This document shows positions 1 through 10,183 of a DNA stretch of 64,000 nucleotides, piece by piece. The notes below the pieces were generated by a model. The model searched no databases. It worked only from the letters and a program-made list of their open reading frames with translations, and was not told where the DNA came from. The stretch's first letter is position 1, and each line of letters starts with the position of its first letter. Position numbers and translations under genes: made by a program. Origin of the DNA: Hermatobates lingyangjiaoensis (Eukaryota; Arthropoda; Insecta; Hemiptera; Hermatobatidae). Where the stretch lies: assembly GCA_026182355.1 (NCBI GenBank), contig JAPFBL010001617.1, positions 7,069,001 through 7,133,000 on the forward strand, read 5' to 3'.

Positions 1-1125
1 AGGTTTGCTTGCAATAACTTAATGCAGAATGACAAGATTGCGCATAAGTCGAATGATGAAATAAACAACTCATTTGTAGCATTTCCACAGTAATTGCATC
101 TAAGCAGACATTATGAAACGCTAATTAACTAAAGAAGGCCTGGTGCCAAAGAGTCAGTTGTTTACTTATAAATTACGAACAATGTACTCAGCGTTGGATT
201 ATATTAATTTGAATTGATTTAATTAATCAAATAATTTGACGTACTTTGATTAACTAATTGATTTGATAACAATTGATTGATAACTTTGATTAATAATTTT
301 ATTAATTACAGTAAAAATGTTAAAACTCTTTATTACATATTTACTAATTATTACTAATATATGAAATAATGAACTAGTTTGATGTTTCAATGGGAAAATT
401 AATTCAATCATATTTCCCTAACACCTTAATCTTTTGTGTAAGAAAGTATAGAAATGATGTGATTTTATATACTTATAGTAAGTTAGACGATTTATCCAAA
501 AAAGTTGCACATGGATACCGGATATATATATAGTGATTAAAATATTTAAATTTTAAAAATTTTCAAGTTAGAATAAAAGATGTTACAATGAGACACCCCT
601 AATTTCATCCAGTAAAGGCCATAAGAAACTATTTTAACCCAACAATAATTGACAATTTGAATGTTATTATACTTCTGTTGGGTTAGAGAGATTAGAGTTT
701 GAGTTAGTTAATTTGTTTTAAAAGAGTTATTCCAATTGAGGATCTACTAATCATAATATTTTATTAGTAAGATTTTAGTTTGTGAAGAACTACAGTTGTG
801 CTAAATGTTATGTATAATTATATATAAAGTTTGATTTAAAATCATCAAGATTGTATTAATGTGTTAATTCTAACACAACATTCTAATGAATATTTTTAAA
901 AATTAATATAATTTTGTATTTCTCAAAGGCTTCTGTTGACCAGTGTAACAACTTACGTATTGCCATAGAATACTGATTCTGTTTTCGTTTTAACGACTGT
1001 TTTTGTATCGGAAATCCCAGGAAGTGGAAAATCTTGGCTTGTTCCTCAAGCACAAACATCTCTCTTGTTGACAGGTGACAAAATATTGAAATGAGAGTCT
1101 ACCAGTGTTTCTCTTGTCCTGATAC
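1..1125. other. AT-rich sequence, no gene recognised
   Basis: No open frame of useful length or known motif was seen. The stretch has short A/T palindromes (many ATTAATTAAT-type words around 200-310) and no element ends that I could recognise. Confidence 0.5.
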
Positions 1126-1301
1126 ATATATATATATATAGTTCACACAGGAAAGAGAAAAAAACAAATAAAGACACACACAAAAGACTCACAACGATAT
1201 TTCGACAGTCGTCGTCATCGGGCAGAAGTAGTCCCTTTGAGTAGCTGAAGCTAACTGAGTGATAAGCCGAATGAGACGAACACAAATATATATATATATA
1301 T
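1126..1301 (-). repeat. (TA)n-bounded hairpin module (type 1)
   Basis: The module lies between TA tracts at 1126-1140 and 1286-1301. On the minus strand it reads CCGATGA, then the hairpin CGAC-gact-GTCG, then AAATATCG (core 1200-1221), followed by GTGAGTC. The same design recurs across the window. The left neighbour is anonymous sequence; the right TA tract abuts the PLE1 coding region, so this is probably a Penelope-derived module. Confidence 0.6.
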
Positions 1302-3187
1302 GTTGGAAACTGGAAGACCAAGAAATCATAACGGTGAACTCGGCACTCCAGGACCAACTGAAAGCTGAAGCCACGAAACAAAGAGGTACCAAAGGAAGTA
1401 CTATACTAACTAAGAAATTGAGAGAAGCTGCCAAACAACTAAGGGAACATCCAGATATCATAGTAAGTGATAAATCAAACTCTCTAGTAGTTATGGACAA
1501 ATGTGAATACAAAAGGAAGCTAGACGAAATACTCTCAGACAGCACGAAATTCAAAAAGATTTCACGCAACCCTACAAGCAATTTAAAAACCAAAGTGAAT
1601 AAGATTATACCAGCCGTCAACAAAGGAAAATCTGAAAAAGTTCTGCTTCCAATAATTGGTGAATATAGTCCAGCCTACCTCTATTGCAATGTGAAAAGTC
1701 ACAAAGTCGGTAACCCACTCCGTCCTATCATCTCGCAGTTTACCAGCCCCACTTACCATCTGGCAAAAGAACTAAATAATATTATATCTCCCTACATGCC
1801 GGCTAGATACATGATTAAATCAACTGACGAATTCCTGGATATTATTAAAGAACTCAAATCTGAAGGGACTATTGCATCGTTGGACGTGGAATTATTATTC
1901 ACGAATGTTCCTGTAAAAGAAACTATAGACATCATTTGTAATTATGTGTACTCCAGCAATAACATACCACCACCTCCTTTAAGCAAAGAACAGCTAAATT
2001 AACTACTCCAAGCATGTACGATGGAAAACCCATTCACAAATATAGATGGATCAATGTATTTGCAGACTGATGGAGTTGCCATGGGTTCACCTTTAGGAGT
2101 AACTCTGGCTAACTATTACATGTGCCATGTGGAAAACAATATCATGAGTAACAGGCCAGAGATTAAGCCTCAGATTTACTGCAGGTATGTTGATGATTGT
2201 TTTGTCATATCAAACAACATAGAACAGATCGAAGCCCTGAAAAATGCCTTTGAAGAAGAGTCAGACTTAAAATTTACAATAGAAAGATCCATAAACAAGA
2301 AAATCAATTTCTTGGATGTAAATATCAACATACAAAATGGAAAGGTGGAAACTGCAGTACATATCAAATCATTTAATAATTCCAACTATCTCAATGCCCA
2401 TAGTGAATGCCCGCAACGCTACAAAGGCTCTACAATAAAAGCCCTAATACACAGGACCTACAAAATAGCTTTAAATTGGGAGATTTTCCACACCAACATC
2501 AACAGGACCAAACAGGCATTTGTCAATAACGGCTATTCGAATGGAAAATTTGACAAAATTCTGAAAGAATATCTGCACACAAGGGAAAACAGGAAAGGAA
2601 TTGAGAAAAAAACTGGAACCATACATAAAATGTACTACAGGAACCAATATTCTGACAAGCATAAAATTGATGAAAGGATACTAAAAGACATCATAAAAAA
2701 CAACACAAAGTGCAAACACGAAAATGATAGAGTCTCACTGGTTACTTATTATAAGAGCCCTACAATCAGTAGTATTTTTATGACTAATAACAGCCGCTGC
2801 AAAAACTCTCCACTGAAAGAAACAAATCTGGTGTACGAGTACCAATGCAATTATGGGGACTGTGAAACCCAAAAACGCTCATACATTGAAATAACTACAA
2901 CTACACTCTCTAGAAGACTGACCATGCACCTGATATCTGGAGCCCCCAAAAAACACACAGAGCAAGTCCACCATACAAAGTTAACCAGAGAAGAGCTTGT
3001 GGAAGGAACTAGAATAATAAAAAAAGAACAGGACCAGCATAGACTCAAATTAACAGAAGCCATACTCATACAGAAAACGAAGCCATATATTAATATCCAG
3101 TTAGAAAATAGTGAGAAAGTGTTAAAACTATTTAGATCAACCCCAGGTCAAGTGGGACCTCTCCAGGTAGAGGCAACAAACTCCTAA
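1301..3187 (+). pseudogene. Penelope-like element polyprotein (RT + GIY-YIG-like), PLE1
   Basis: This is the largest coding region in the window: reverse transcriptase followed by a C-terminal endonuclease region of a Penelope-like retroelement. RT motif A reads SLDVELLFTNVP (Asp codon 1883), motif B is DGVAMGSPLG, the catalytic box is YVDD at 2186-2197, and INFLDV follows. The C-terminus (from about 2830) reads VYEYQC...C...YIEITTTTLSRRLTMHL, resembling the Cys-rich GIY-YIG domain of PLEs, but the usual YIG is YIE. An in-frame TAA at 2000-2002 sits just before the LLQACT segment; the frame is otherwise intact on both sides, so a single nonsense change is likely. The 5' end is cut off by a (TA)n tract, so the N-terminal region is missing. 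About 629 codons remain. The family is clear; activity is unlikely. Confidence 0.9.
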
Positions 3188-3360
3188 CCAGGTCACTCAA
3201 CCCAAAGGATTCAGAAAAACAACTTTAATCCCCCTACCTCCTCAACACATTTCACTTCTCTTATATAAAGGAACAATCTATTTCAAACTCAGTTATGTCT
3301 TGATAATGGCTGAGGACAACAGAAACATGGACTCATGTAACATGTCGACTATCGGAAGCA
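3188..3360 (+). repeat. PLE1 3' flank with degenerate hairpin box
   Basis: Non-coding tail after the PLE1 stop. A degenerate version of the recurring box (TTGATAA ... GAAACATGG) lies at about 3299-3330, where a PLE terminal structure would be expected. Confidence 0.45.
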
Positions 3361-3485
3361 TATTATATACTGTTGATATAGTAACAAGAACTCTATTCAG
3401 AAAACTTGAGAAACTTATTAAGAAGCAAGTTTCAACAAAATATGGTCATATATTTAACAATATATATATATATATATATTATTGA
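3361..3485 (+). pseudogene. PLE N-terminal fragment running into (TA)n
   Basis: The frame contains RKLEKLIKKQ...IFNN and then runs directly into (TA)n, read as Ile-Tyr repeats. Similar RKLE...K fragments occur at 3454-3669, 20421-20507, 20535-20622, 44789-44905 and 45548-45662, so this is the N-terminal part of a PLE frame truncated at the microsatellite (3461-3480). Confidence 0.5.
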
Positions 3486-3672
3486 AAAGTATGCCAATTT
3501 TCTTTTTCGTTCGTTTTTTACTTAATTTCTCTAGTTTTCTAAGCTTGGTTTTCAACAGTTCAGGTAAATTGAACACTAACTCTCCAAATGATTTGTTTCT
3601 GAATTCCATAATAGTAATACATAAATTAAATAGAAAACGAACGAAAATCAAAATTGGCATACTTTTCAATAA
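3481..3672. repeat. Short inverted repeat made of PLE N-terminal fragments
   Basis: The arms at 3481-3528 and 3625-3671 are near-identical inverted copies (ATTGAAAAGTATGCCAA and its complement) around a loop of about 95 bp. The minus strand encodes LPELLKTKLRKLEKL, a PLE N-terminal pattern; the plus strand continues into the TCLNEGLLLKYTNI pattern at 3672-3722. Confidence 0.65.
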
Positions 3673-3901
3673 AACCTGTCTAAATGAAGGTCTGCTCCTA
3701 AAATATACTAATATATATGTAGAAGTTGGGTCTCCAACTGTCTCTGAACCAGTGAGCTTGGTTTCCCTCTCTTATCTCTCCTGAAGACGGTTCAAACCGA
3801 AAATTAGAGACTGTAAGTATGTTTTTTTGATTTCTCTATGTTTCTTTGTTTATATTGAACTATATTTGTCCGTTTTGGGTCGTATTTTCAACGAAAAAGT
3901 G

Positions 3902-3906
<5 letters not shown>
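3672..3906 (+). repeat. PLE module with type 2 hairpin
   Basis: It begins with coding-like sequence TCLNEGLLLKYTNI, matching the same motif near 46604. The core follows: CTGAAGA at 3781-3787, hairpin CGGTT-ca-AACCG, and GAAA at 3799-3802. Downstream is CTGTAAGT and T-rich sequence, ending at a (TA)n tract. The same module occurs inverted at 11856-12150. Confidence 0.6.

Positions 3907-3961
<55 letters not shown>
3907..3961. repeat. (TA)n microsatellite
   Basis: About 27 TA units. It separates a type 2 module from a palindromic type 3 module. Confidence 0.95.
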
Positions 3962-3966
<5 letters not shown>

Positions 3967-4192
3967 GAATTTAAAAAGAAACATAGAAAAGAAATCACTG
4001 AACTCACTACTATATTTCGATGTCCTCGTCTTCAGGAAAAAGAAGTGAATCGCTCCAAAGGCTGATAACGACTGAGTCAGTCGTTATCAGCCTTTGGAGC
4101 GATTCACTTCTTTTCCTGAAGACGAGGACATCGAAATATAGTAGTGAGTTCAGTGATTTCTTTTCTATGTGTTTTTTTTTAAATTCTAGTTT
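3962..4192. repeat. Near-perfect palindrome with type 3 hairpin
   Basis: Two inverted arms of about 115 bp meet at a single-base centre near 4076 (CTGAGTCAG). Each arm carries CTGAAGA, hairpin CGA-ggaca-TCG and GAAATATAG, followed by TAGTGAGTTC. Long (TA)n tracts flank both sides. The arms differ by only about one indel, indicating one event or recent homogenisation. Confidence 0.9.
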
Positions 4193-4223
4193 ATTCAGTT
4201 CGAAGAATCTTTTCATCTAATTG

Positions 4224-4483
4224 TTATATATATATATATATATATATATCGGATGTCTTACCGTCTTCAGGAGATGCAAAAGTAAAAAGGAAAAGGAACA
4301 CAGGAGCGGAGACGTGAATAGTTCCACCAATTCACGTGGAAGTATTTTGTATACTTATATTTGTATATAAGTATATTGGATTTATTAATGGAATTCCTTT
4401 ATTTATTGAACGCATTCCTTTATTTATGGTATTAAATTTGTGCTTTCATTTCCATGAAATCTAACGAAGATTTAATAAGTTTT

Positions 4484-4518
<35 letters not shown>

Positions 4519-4556
4519 TCCATGATAAACGTAAACGGTCCGGCAGGACAGATTAC
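4224..4556. repeat. (TA)n tracts and degenerate module
   Basis: TA tracts at 4224-4249 and 4484-4518 bracket a poorly preserved module (minus strand CTGAAGACGGTAAGACAT at about 4261-4279) and AT-rich sequence. No gene is seen. Confidence 0.5.
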
Positions 4557-4692
4557 AATTAAAATAATCAGTGACACATAGGCAGAAACATAACAAAGAC
4601 TCACTTTTCAATATTTCAACTATAATGGCGGTCAAAATATTGAAAAGTTAGACTTTGTTATGTTTCTGTCTATGTGTCACTGTTTATTTTAA

Positions 4693-4693
<1 letters not shown>
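4557..4693. repeat. Palindrome, type 4 module, centre degraded
   Basis: Inverted arms 4561-4618 and 4634-4690 share GTGACACATA...AACATAACAAAG and its complement. The central hairpin that is intact in the sister palindrome at 5122-5266 is altered here (ATAATGGCGGTC). A (TA)n tract follows at 4693-4730. Confidence 0.8.
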
Positions 4694-4730
<37 letters not shown>

Positions 4731-4733
<3 letters not shown>

Positions 4734-4855
4734 TTGACTGTCGTCCCTCCGTCAATTCACTTCTTCTCCTGAGGACGACCGCCATTACGGTCGAAATATT
4801 GAAAAGTGAGTCTTTGTTGTGTTTCTGTTTTTGTGTCACTGCTTATTTTAATTGT
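4731..4855 (+). repeat. Type 4 hairpin module
   Basis: Core: CTGAGGA 4769-4775, perfect hairpin CGACCG-ccatta-CGGTCG 4776-4793, then AAATATTG. TTCACTT upstream can pair with AAGTGAG downstream, as expected of a closing outer stem. A T-rich tail ends at (TA)n. Confidence 0.65.
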
Positions 4856-4890
4856 TATATATATATATAGAGAGAGAGAGAGAGTATAGA

Positions 4891-4960
<70 letters not shown>
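4856..4960. repeat. Composite (TA)n/(GA)n microsatellite
   Basis: Alternating TA tracts (4856-4869, 4891-4931) and GA tracts (4870-4883, 4932-4959). Confidence 0.95.
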
Positions 4961-4962
<2 letters not shown>

Positions 4963-5088
4963 CAGTTTGCTTCTCAACGCGAGTACTTTGCACTTCTTCC
5001 CGATGACGACGGATGTCGAAATATCGAAGTGAGTTCTGTAGTGTCTTTCTGTGTTCTTTTCTCTGTGTTAAAGTATATATATATATAC
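4961..5088 (+). repeat. Type 5 hairpin module
   Basis: Core 5000-5021: CCGATGA, hairpin CGAC-ggat-GTCG, AAATATCG, then AAGTGAGTTC. GCACTTC upstream complements GAAGTG downstream. It ends in a short (TA)n at 5073-5088. Confidence 0.6.
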
Positions 5089-5121
5089 CATGATAAACGA
5101 AAAACGAACCGGCAGGACAAA

Positions 5122-5266
5122 TAACAATTAAAATAAGCAGTGACACATAAACAGAAAAACAACAAAGACTCACTTTTCAATATTTCGACCGCCATTACGG
5201 TCGAAATATTGAAAAGTGAGTCTTTGTTGTGTTTCTGTTTATGTGTCACTGCTTATTTTAATTGTT
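5122..5266. repeat. Palindrome centred on the type 4 hairpin
   Basis: The arms (about 65 bp) meet exactly at the CGACCG-ccatta-CGGTCG hairpin, so the 5' half of the module is absent and the 3' half is mirrored. (TA)n tracts flank both ends (5073-5088 and 5265-5279). Confidence 0.9.
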
Positions 5267-5279
5267 ATATATATATATA

Positions 5280-6390
5280 ACAAATTCAATAATATATCAA
5301 CCGTTGGATAGAATAAGTGTATAACAGGGACGTGCAGTCAGGGGAGGCAGGTGAGGCAGTGCCTCACCTGATAATCTTGGAAAGGAAAAATGCAAAATGA
5401 ATTGTACATATCTAAATGGTTATATTTATCCAGTGAATTGCGCTGTAAAGATATTTGTCAGCATTTTTAACTTTTTTTTTATTCAAAATCAATGGTTTTT
5501 CGCAACTATTGCTTAAATACTGAAAAGAAATGTGCGGTGAGTCTGCCGCCTGCTGTGCGAAGAGTCACTAAGTGTGGCACGCAGTTCTGCTGCCTCATGG
5601 TGGGGTTCGCCTGTGACTACAGGGGTTCTTCTTTGTGATTCAGCAACAAAATACAGTCAGCGACAGCACTCTAAAAGCTAGCAATTTATTTTTTACCTTC
5701 CTTACTTTTGCAAATGGAGTAGTGCATTTCATAAATTAAAACGTTAAAATGTTTTAAAAGGAAGCTGATATGAGATTTAAACATAAACTACTGCCAATCA
5801 AATAGTGATAAAGGTAATCTGTAAGGTTCATATTTTTGTAAATTTAACGGTGATGAAGTCAGTGCCTCACCTGTCATGAACCTCACCGCACGTCACTGGT
5901 GTATAATGTAATCGGGATTCGGTCAATTTTCCAGGATCAAAATCAAACTCTCAATGCCGACGTTTCAGTTTTATTTAAAACCTTTTTCATAGGCCTACAA
6001 ACAAAGGATGACAAGAAATCATATATAAACATCAACATATAACTAACATCAAAATGGAAATTACAGTTGTGAAAAAACAAAAATATATATACAAGTAGAA
6101 GTAATAGAAAAGCAATAAACATTTTTATGAACTTACAGAAGTCAGAATTTTTGAATTAGAAAAATGATGAAATTTACATTATATAAAATGAAGTAACAAT
6201 ATATAGTTAGTGAACTAACATCTTAACTGGTTAAAAACTTGGACCAGACTAACTGATTACAATTACATGTAAACCGAACACTGTTTTATGTCAAAGAACA
6301 CAAAAAGGAACTAAGGAAATTAAATTTCACTAAAATCAACTTAACACTCCTGAATAAATAGTGTTCAAATTGGTAATGTCACTTCTATGA
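5280..6390 (-). repeat. PLE8 3'-terminal copy 1, split by a hAT MITE
   Basis: The terminal sequence of the PLE8 family in minus orientation: AATCGGG..TTCGGTCAATTTTCC, the GGTTTT/AAAACC hairpin box, and the last codons of the frame (about 6345-6393). It is truncated at the (TA)n tract 6391-6442 and interrupted by the insertion at 5325-5898. It is more diverged than the other PLE8 copies. Confidence 0.75.
5325..5898. mobile_element. hAT-type MITE with 8-bp target duplication
   Basis: A 574-bp non-coding element with imperfect terminal inverted repeats, CAGGGACGTGC at the left and GCACGTCACTG at the right. The subterminal GTGCCTCACC word occurs at both ends. The 8-bp target duplication GTGTATAA is exact (5317-5324 and 5899-5906). 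Removing the element restores the PLE8 terminal sequence found at about 6475 and 12245. Eight-bp duplications and CAG ends fit the hAT superfamily. Confidence 0.85.
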
Positions 6391-6400
6391 TTAGATATAT

Positions 6401-6442
<42 letters not shown>
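6391..6442. repeat. (TA)n microsatellite
   Basis: Marks the outer end of the PLE8 inverted pair whose other end is the tract at 11790-11855. Confidence 0.9.
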
Positions 6443-6444
<2 letters not shown>

Positions 6445-6868
6445 CAGATTCAATAATATATCGACCGTTTGATATAATAGGTGTGTTCTCTAATCGGGGT
6501 TCGGTCAATTTTCCAGGATAAAAAATTAAACTCTCGTTGCCAACGTTTCGGTTTTATTTAAAACCTTTTTCATAGGCCTACAAACAAAGGATAATAAGAA
6601 ATCACATATCAACATCAAACATATACACAATATGAAAATGGATGGTTACAACTTATGAATATTACAAGTAGAAATATTTCAGAGATACATAAAACAATAT
6701 TACTTACAGAAGTAAGAATTTTTTAACTAAGAAAATGAAATTTACATTATTTAAAGGAACAACAATGTTAACCGGACAAAACCTTCGACTAGACTAATAA
6801 GATAGCATTACAAATAACCTCAACACTGTTCACTCAAGGGAACTAAATAAATCAAATTTCACTAAAAC
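6443..6868 (-). repeat. PLE8 copy 2, 3' terminal region
   Basis: Non-coding 3' end of the PLE8 copy, minus orientation, containing the hairpin box CTATGAAAAAGG...CCGAAACGTTGG near 6541-6580 (stem GGTTTT-aaat-AAAACC). Confidence 0.75.
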
Positions 6869-7734
6869 TCAGCACAACACTCCTGAATAAATATTACTTA
6901 AATTAGTAATATCACTTCTATGATTAATCGATCTTAGATCCTTTTTAATATATAACATCTCAAGTGTCTTCCTTCTTTGCTCATATTTTTCTTTTTCTAT
7001 TATAGTTGTATCTTCAAAATCGAACGTGTGACCTTCGTTTATGGCATGGCCAGCTAAGGCTGTTGCGTTACTTTTATTTGTTCTTATCGAATAGTTATGT
7101 TGGTACAATCTTTCTTTGAGAAAACGACTAGTTTTACCATAGTAACACTTGTCACAGTCTTTATATTTGATGGCATGAATGAGGTTACTTTGTAACTCCT
7201 TCGGTTTTTTTTCTTTCAAATTTGAAAATAAAGATTTATTTTTTTTTTTATTATAAAATGCCAGTGTAACTTCAGGTACATTTCGTTTGAAAACTTTTCT
7301 AATTGATTGTGATAAGCCCTCAACATAAGGAAATTTGAAATACTTCCTATTTATAACTTCTAATTCAGTATGATCTTCATTTGAATGTGCTGGTTGCTGT
7401 CTTATATATCTTAACCAATATCGTTCAACTAAGTTCTTCGGATAACAACTTTTCTGTAACAATAATTTCACCCTTTTCTTATTTTCATTTAGAAAACATG
7501 GACTACTTATTTCAATAACTTTTTTAACCAAATTTTGGACGCAATTTAATTTTTGGTTTATAGCATGAGAAGAATGGTAGTTCAGAATTCTTCCAGCACT
7601 GGTATGTTTTTTAAACCAATCCGTTAAGATATTGCCATTTTCACCTCTTATAACTTTCACATCTAAAAATGGCAGATTTCCATCTTTCTCTACTTCACGA
7701 GTAAATTGTAGACGATTATGAAAAGAATTAAATA
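6869..7734 (-). pseudogene. PLE8 C-terminal polyprotein fragment, copy 2
   Basis: The open frame ends at 6869 and is still open at the upstream break (7734). It starts in the last RT segment (PFLDVKVIRGENGN), continues through TSAGRILNYHSSH, and ends with the GIY-YIG-like domain (KDCDKCYYGKTSRFLKERLYQH, then INEGHTFDFEDTTIIEKE). RT motifs A to C are missing, so this is a 5'-truncated copy. Compared with copy 3, KYKDC replaces KCKDC, losing a conserved cysteine. The break at 7734 is where the PLE1 fragment is inserted. Confidence 0.85.
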
Positions 7735-8136
7735 CTTATTATAAGAGCCCTACAATCAGTAGTATTTTTATGACTAATAACAGCCGCTGCAAAAACTCTC
7801 CACTGAAAGAAACAAATCTGGTGTACGAGTACCAATGCAATTATGGGGACTGTGAAACCCAAAAACGCTCATACATTGAAATAACTACAACTACACTCTC
7901 TAGAAGACTGACCATGCACCTGATATCTGGAGCCCCCAAAAAACACACAGAGCAAGTCCACCATACAAAGTTAACCAGAGAAGAGCTTGTGGAAGGAACT
8001 AGAATAATAAAAAAAGAACAGGACCAGCATAGACTCAAATTAACAGAAGCCATACTCATACAGAAAACGAAGCCATATATTAATATCCAGTTAGAAAATA
8101 GTGAGAAAGTGTTAAAACTATTTAGATCAACCCCAG
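7735..8136 (+). mobile_element. 402-bp PLE1 fragment inserted in PLE8
   Basis: Sequence 7735-8136 matches PLE1 2745-3146 with no difference that I could find and encodes the same 124 residues (TNNSRCKNSPLKE ... KLFRSTPG). It is truncated at both ends. A 21-bp direct repeat starting GATTATG lies on both sides (7714-7734 and 8137-8157), which reads as a target site duplication. Confidence 0.85.
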
Positions 8137-9034
8137 GATTATGAAAAGAATTAAATATATTTAATACATTCTGTTCTTCTCCCTTTAACTATAATAAAAA
8201 TCTGGAGTGGCCTACACTCTACTTTACTATAAGTAACTTAATGTCAAATTTCTTGAGTATATAAAACATAACGTCTCATTTAAGCATAACGTAAACATCT
8301 AAATGGGATATAATTATTAGCCTTTCATTCCTGAGGTAGTACAGATAGTGATTGAAGGACATATCAATTTATAAGCTTAGTTTTGTACATCACAAATAAT
8401 TTATTATTTGCAAAAAATTTCATTAGTATAACTACAGCAGTAATAACATTTTTGAAAACCAAAGTGAACATTTCTTGAAACGATTTATTCTCCTACAAGA
8501 GAATGGCTTTCGTTCAAACAGCCGGTGGATTTCTTACATCGTTTACTTGACATCCTTCTACATTGAATATTAAAGTAAAATTTTAAAATTTAAAACAGGA
8601 AAATACCCTTTTTTTGTCTGAAAAACATCTTAAAGAGCGGAGAAAATGTTATTTTAAGGTGCTTTGTTAATTAAAGATGTACGATAATTACATTTATTAA
8701 TCTCTAAACGAAAGATTCCAATTATGAATTATCATTTACATTTTTGGTCTTTTATAGAATTATTATACTAGGAATTTTAATCTTTAAAATAATAATAATA
8801 ATAATAAGCTTCTTAGTATTTAATAAGATCATTTTCCTTCCCCTTTGTCAAATAACATATATACGAATTTTTTCTGAGTGAGTGTTATTATTTTCCTGCA
8901 CAATATTATTCCTCTTACATCTTTATAAATAAAATAATGATTTTGTCTGTACATTGCTTAGAACTGACTCATTTCAAGTTTTCTTTACGTTTCATACATT
9001 GGAGAAACCGAATCCACCCTTAGAAAAATTTCTA

Positions 9035-9098
9035 TCGGTTTGTCGGTTTGTCGGTTTGTCGGTTTGTCGGTTTGTCGGTTTGTCGGTTTGTCGGTTTG
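9035..9098 (+). repeat. 8-bp minisatellite (TCGGTTTG)n
   Basis: About eight perfect tandem units near the 5' end of the Helitron. Confidence 0.95.
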
Positions 9099-9589
9099 TC
9101 CGCAAAACTTTGTCACAGGTAAACTCAGCTACCATAAGACATATAAAGCTGAAACTTTTACAGTAGATTTGTGTAGGTCTAACTTAAAATATAGGCTATG
9201 AATTGATTGGAAATTCAACGTAGAAGTGAAGTTATGGACGTTTAACGCAAAAATGTTTGTCACAAGTAAACTCAGCCACCATAAGACATAGTGAGCTGAA
9301 ACATTGACACTGGATTTGTGTGTGCCTAACTTAAAATATGGGCTCTAAATAGATTATTAATTCAGTACAGAAGCGAAGTTATGGGGCTTTTAGCTGTATT
9401 TTCCTAACTTCACAGACAAGTTTGTTTTGAAAATACACAGGTGTGGCAAGTAGGTATTGTTAGTTGATTTTAATTTCAATTGAGCTCATGAATATATTGC
9501 GTATTTGACATCATTGAAATGGTGTTTCACAGAGTTAAGGATGTACTATCTATTGAGAATAAATGTTTTGTAAACGAGCAATTCTCAGC

Positions 9590-10183
9590 CCTTAATATGA
9601 ACAGGCATGAGAAATCAACAAACAAGTTCTTACGCTATATGAAGCCGAAGAAAGAACTTACAAGTCAGTAAAGAGATTGGATTAGTGATGAAGAAGCAGT
9701 TCATTATCTAATTGAATTTCTTGACTCTGAATTTATTTCTCCTGGACTGCCTGCTCATGAGTAAAAACTTAAAGTAGGAGCACCAATGATGCTGCAATTT
9801 ATAGCAGTAACAAATTTCATGTTACGAAACATGAGTGACCCAAAAACTGTGCAACGGGACACGACTCTGAGTTCGTGCTCTACACAGATATGCCATAGAG
9901 GCGGACATAATGACTGGATGTGGTATTGGGGAGTCTTCCGAACCACTGTCTGTTTCCATTCAAATGATTGCAAGGTCCCCTCAGAGTCTATTTCGCAATG
10001 ACGTTAACTAAGTCGCAAAGGGAGACTTTATCTAACGCAGGAATTCAAGTTAGCGAAACCAAGTTTTTCTCACATGGTCAACTGTAGTTTCCTTGCTCAA
10101 TAGTCAGAGGTTTCAACTGATTGTTCTTCAATGAACCTGAAGGACAGACAGCTAATGTAGTGTATACAGAGGCATTTGTTTAA
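9590..10183 (+). pseudogene. Helitron Rep/helicase C-terminal relic
   Basis: A frameshifted remnant of the PIF1-like helicase end. Recognisable pieces in order are EEAVHYLIEFLDSE, LKVGAPMML, RNMSDPKTVQRDTT, IMTGCGIGES, AMTLTKSQRETLSNAG, FFSHGQL then a stop where YVA(C/F)SR is expected, and NEPEGQTANVVYTEAFV with a stop at 10181-10183. These correspond to helicase motifs IV-VI of Helitrons. Multiple frameshifts and stops make it inactive. Confidence 0.75.

Noticed and set aside
1200..1221. Calling the hairpin boxes proven hammerhead ribozymes
   Set aside because: The extra base before the stem and absence of a clear cleavage site in most copies do not allow it without structure modelling or assay.
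3482..5249. Many open frames with Ile-Tyr runs
   Set aside because: They are translations of (TA)n tracts and palindromes, on both strands; only segments matching PLE coding patterns were kept.
9035..9098. CRISPR-like regular repeats
   Set aside because: It is an 8-bp tandem minisatellite with no spacers, inside a Helitron in a eukaryotic genome.
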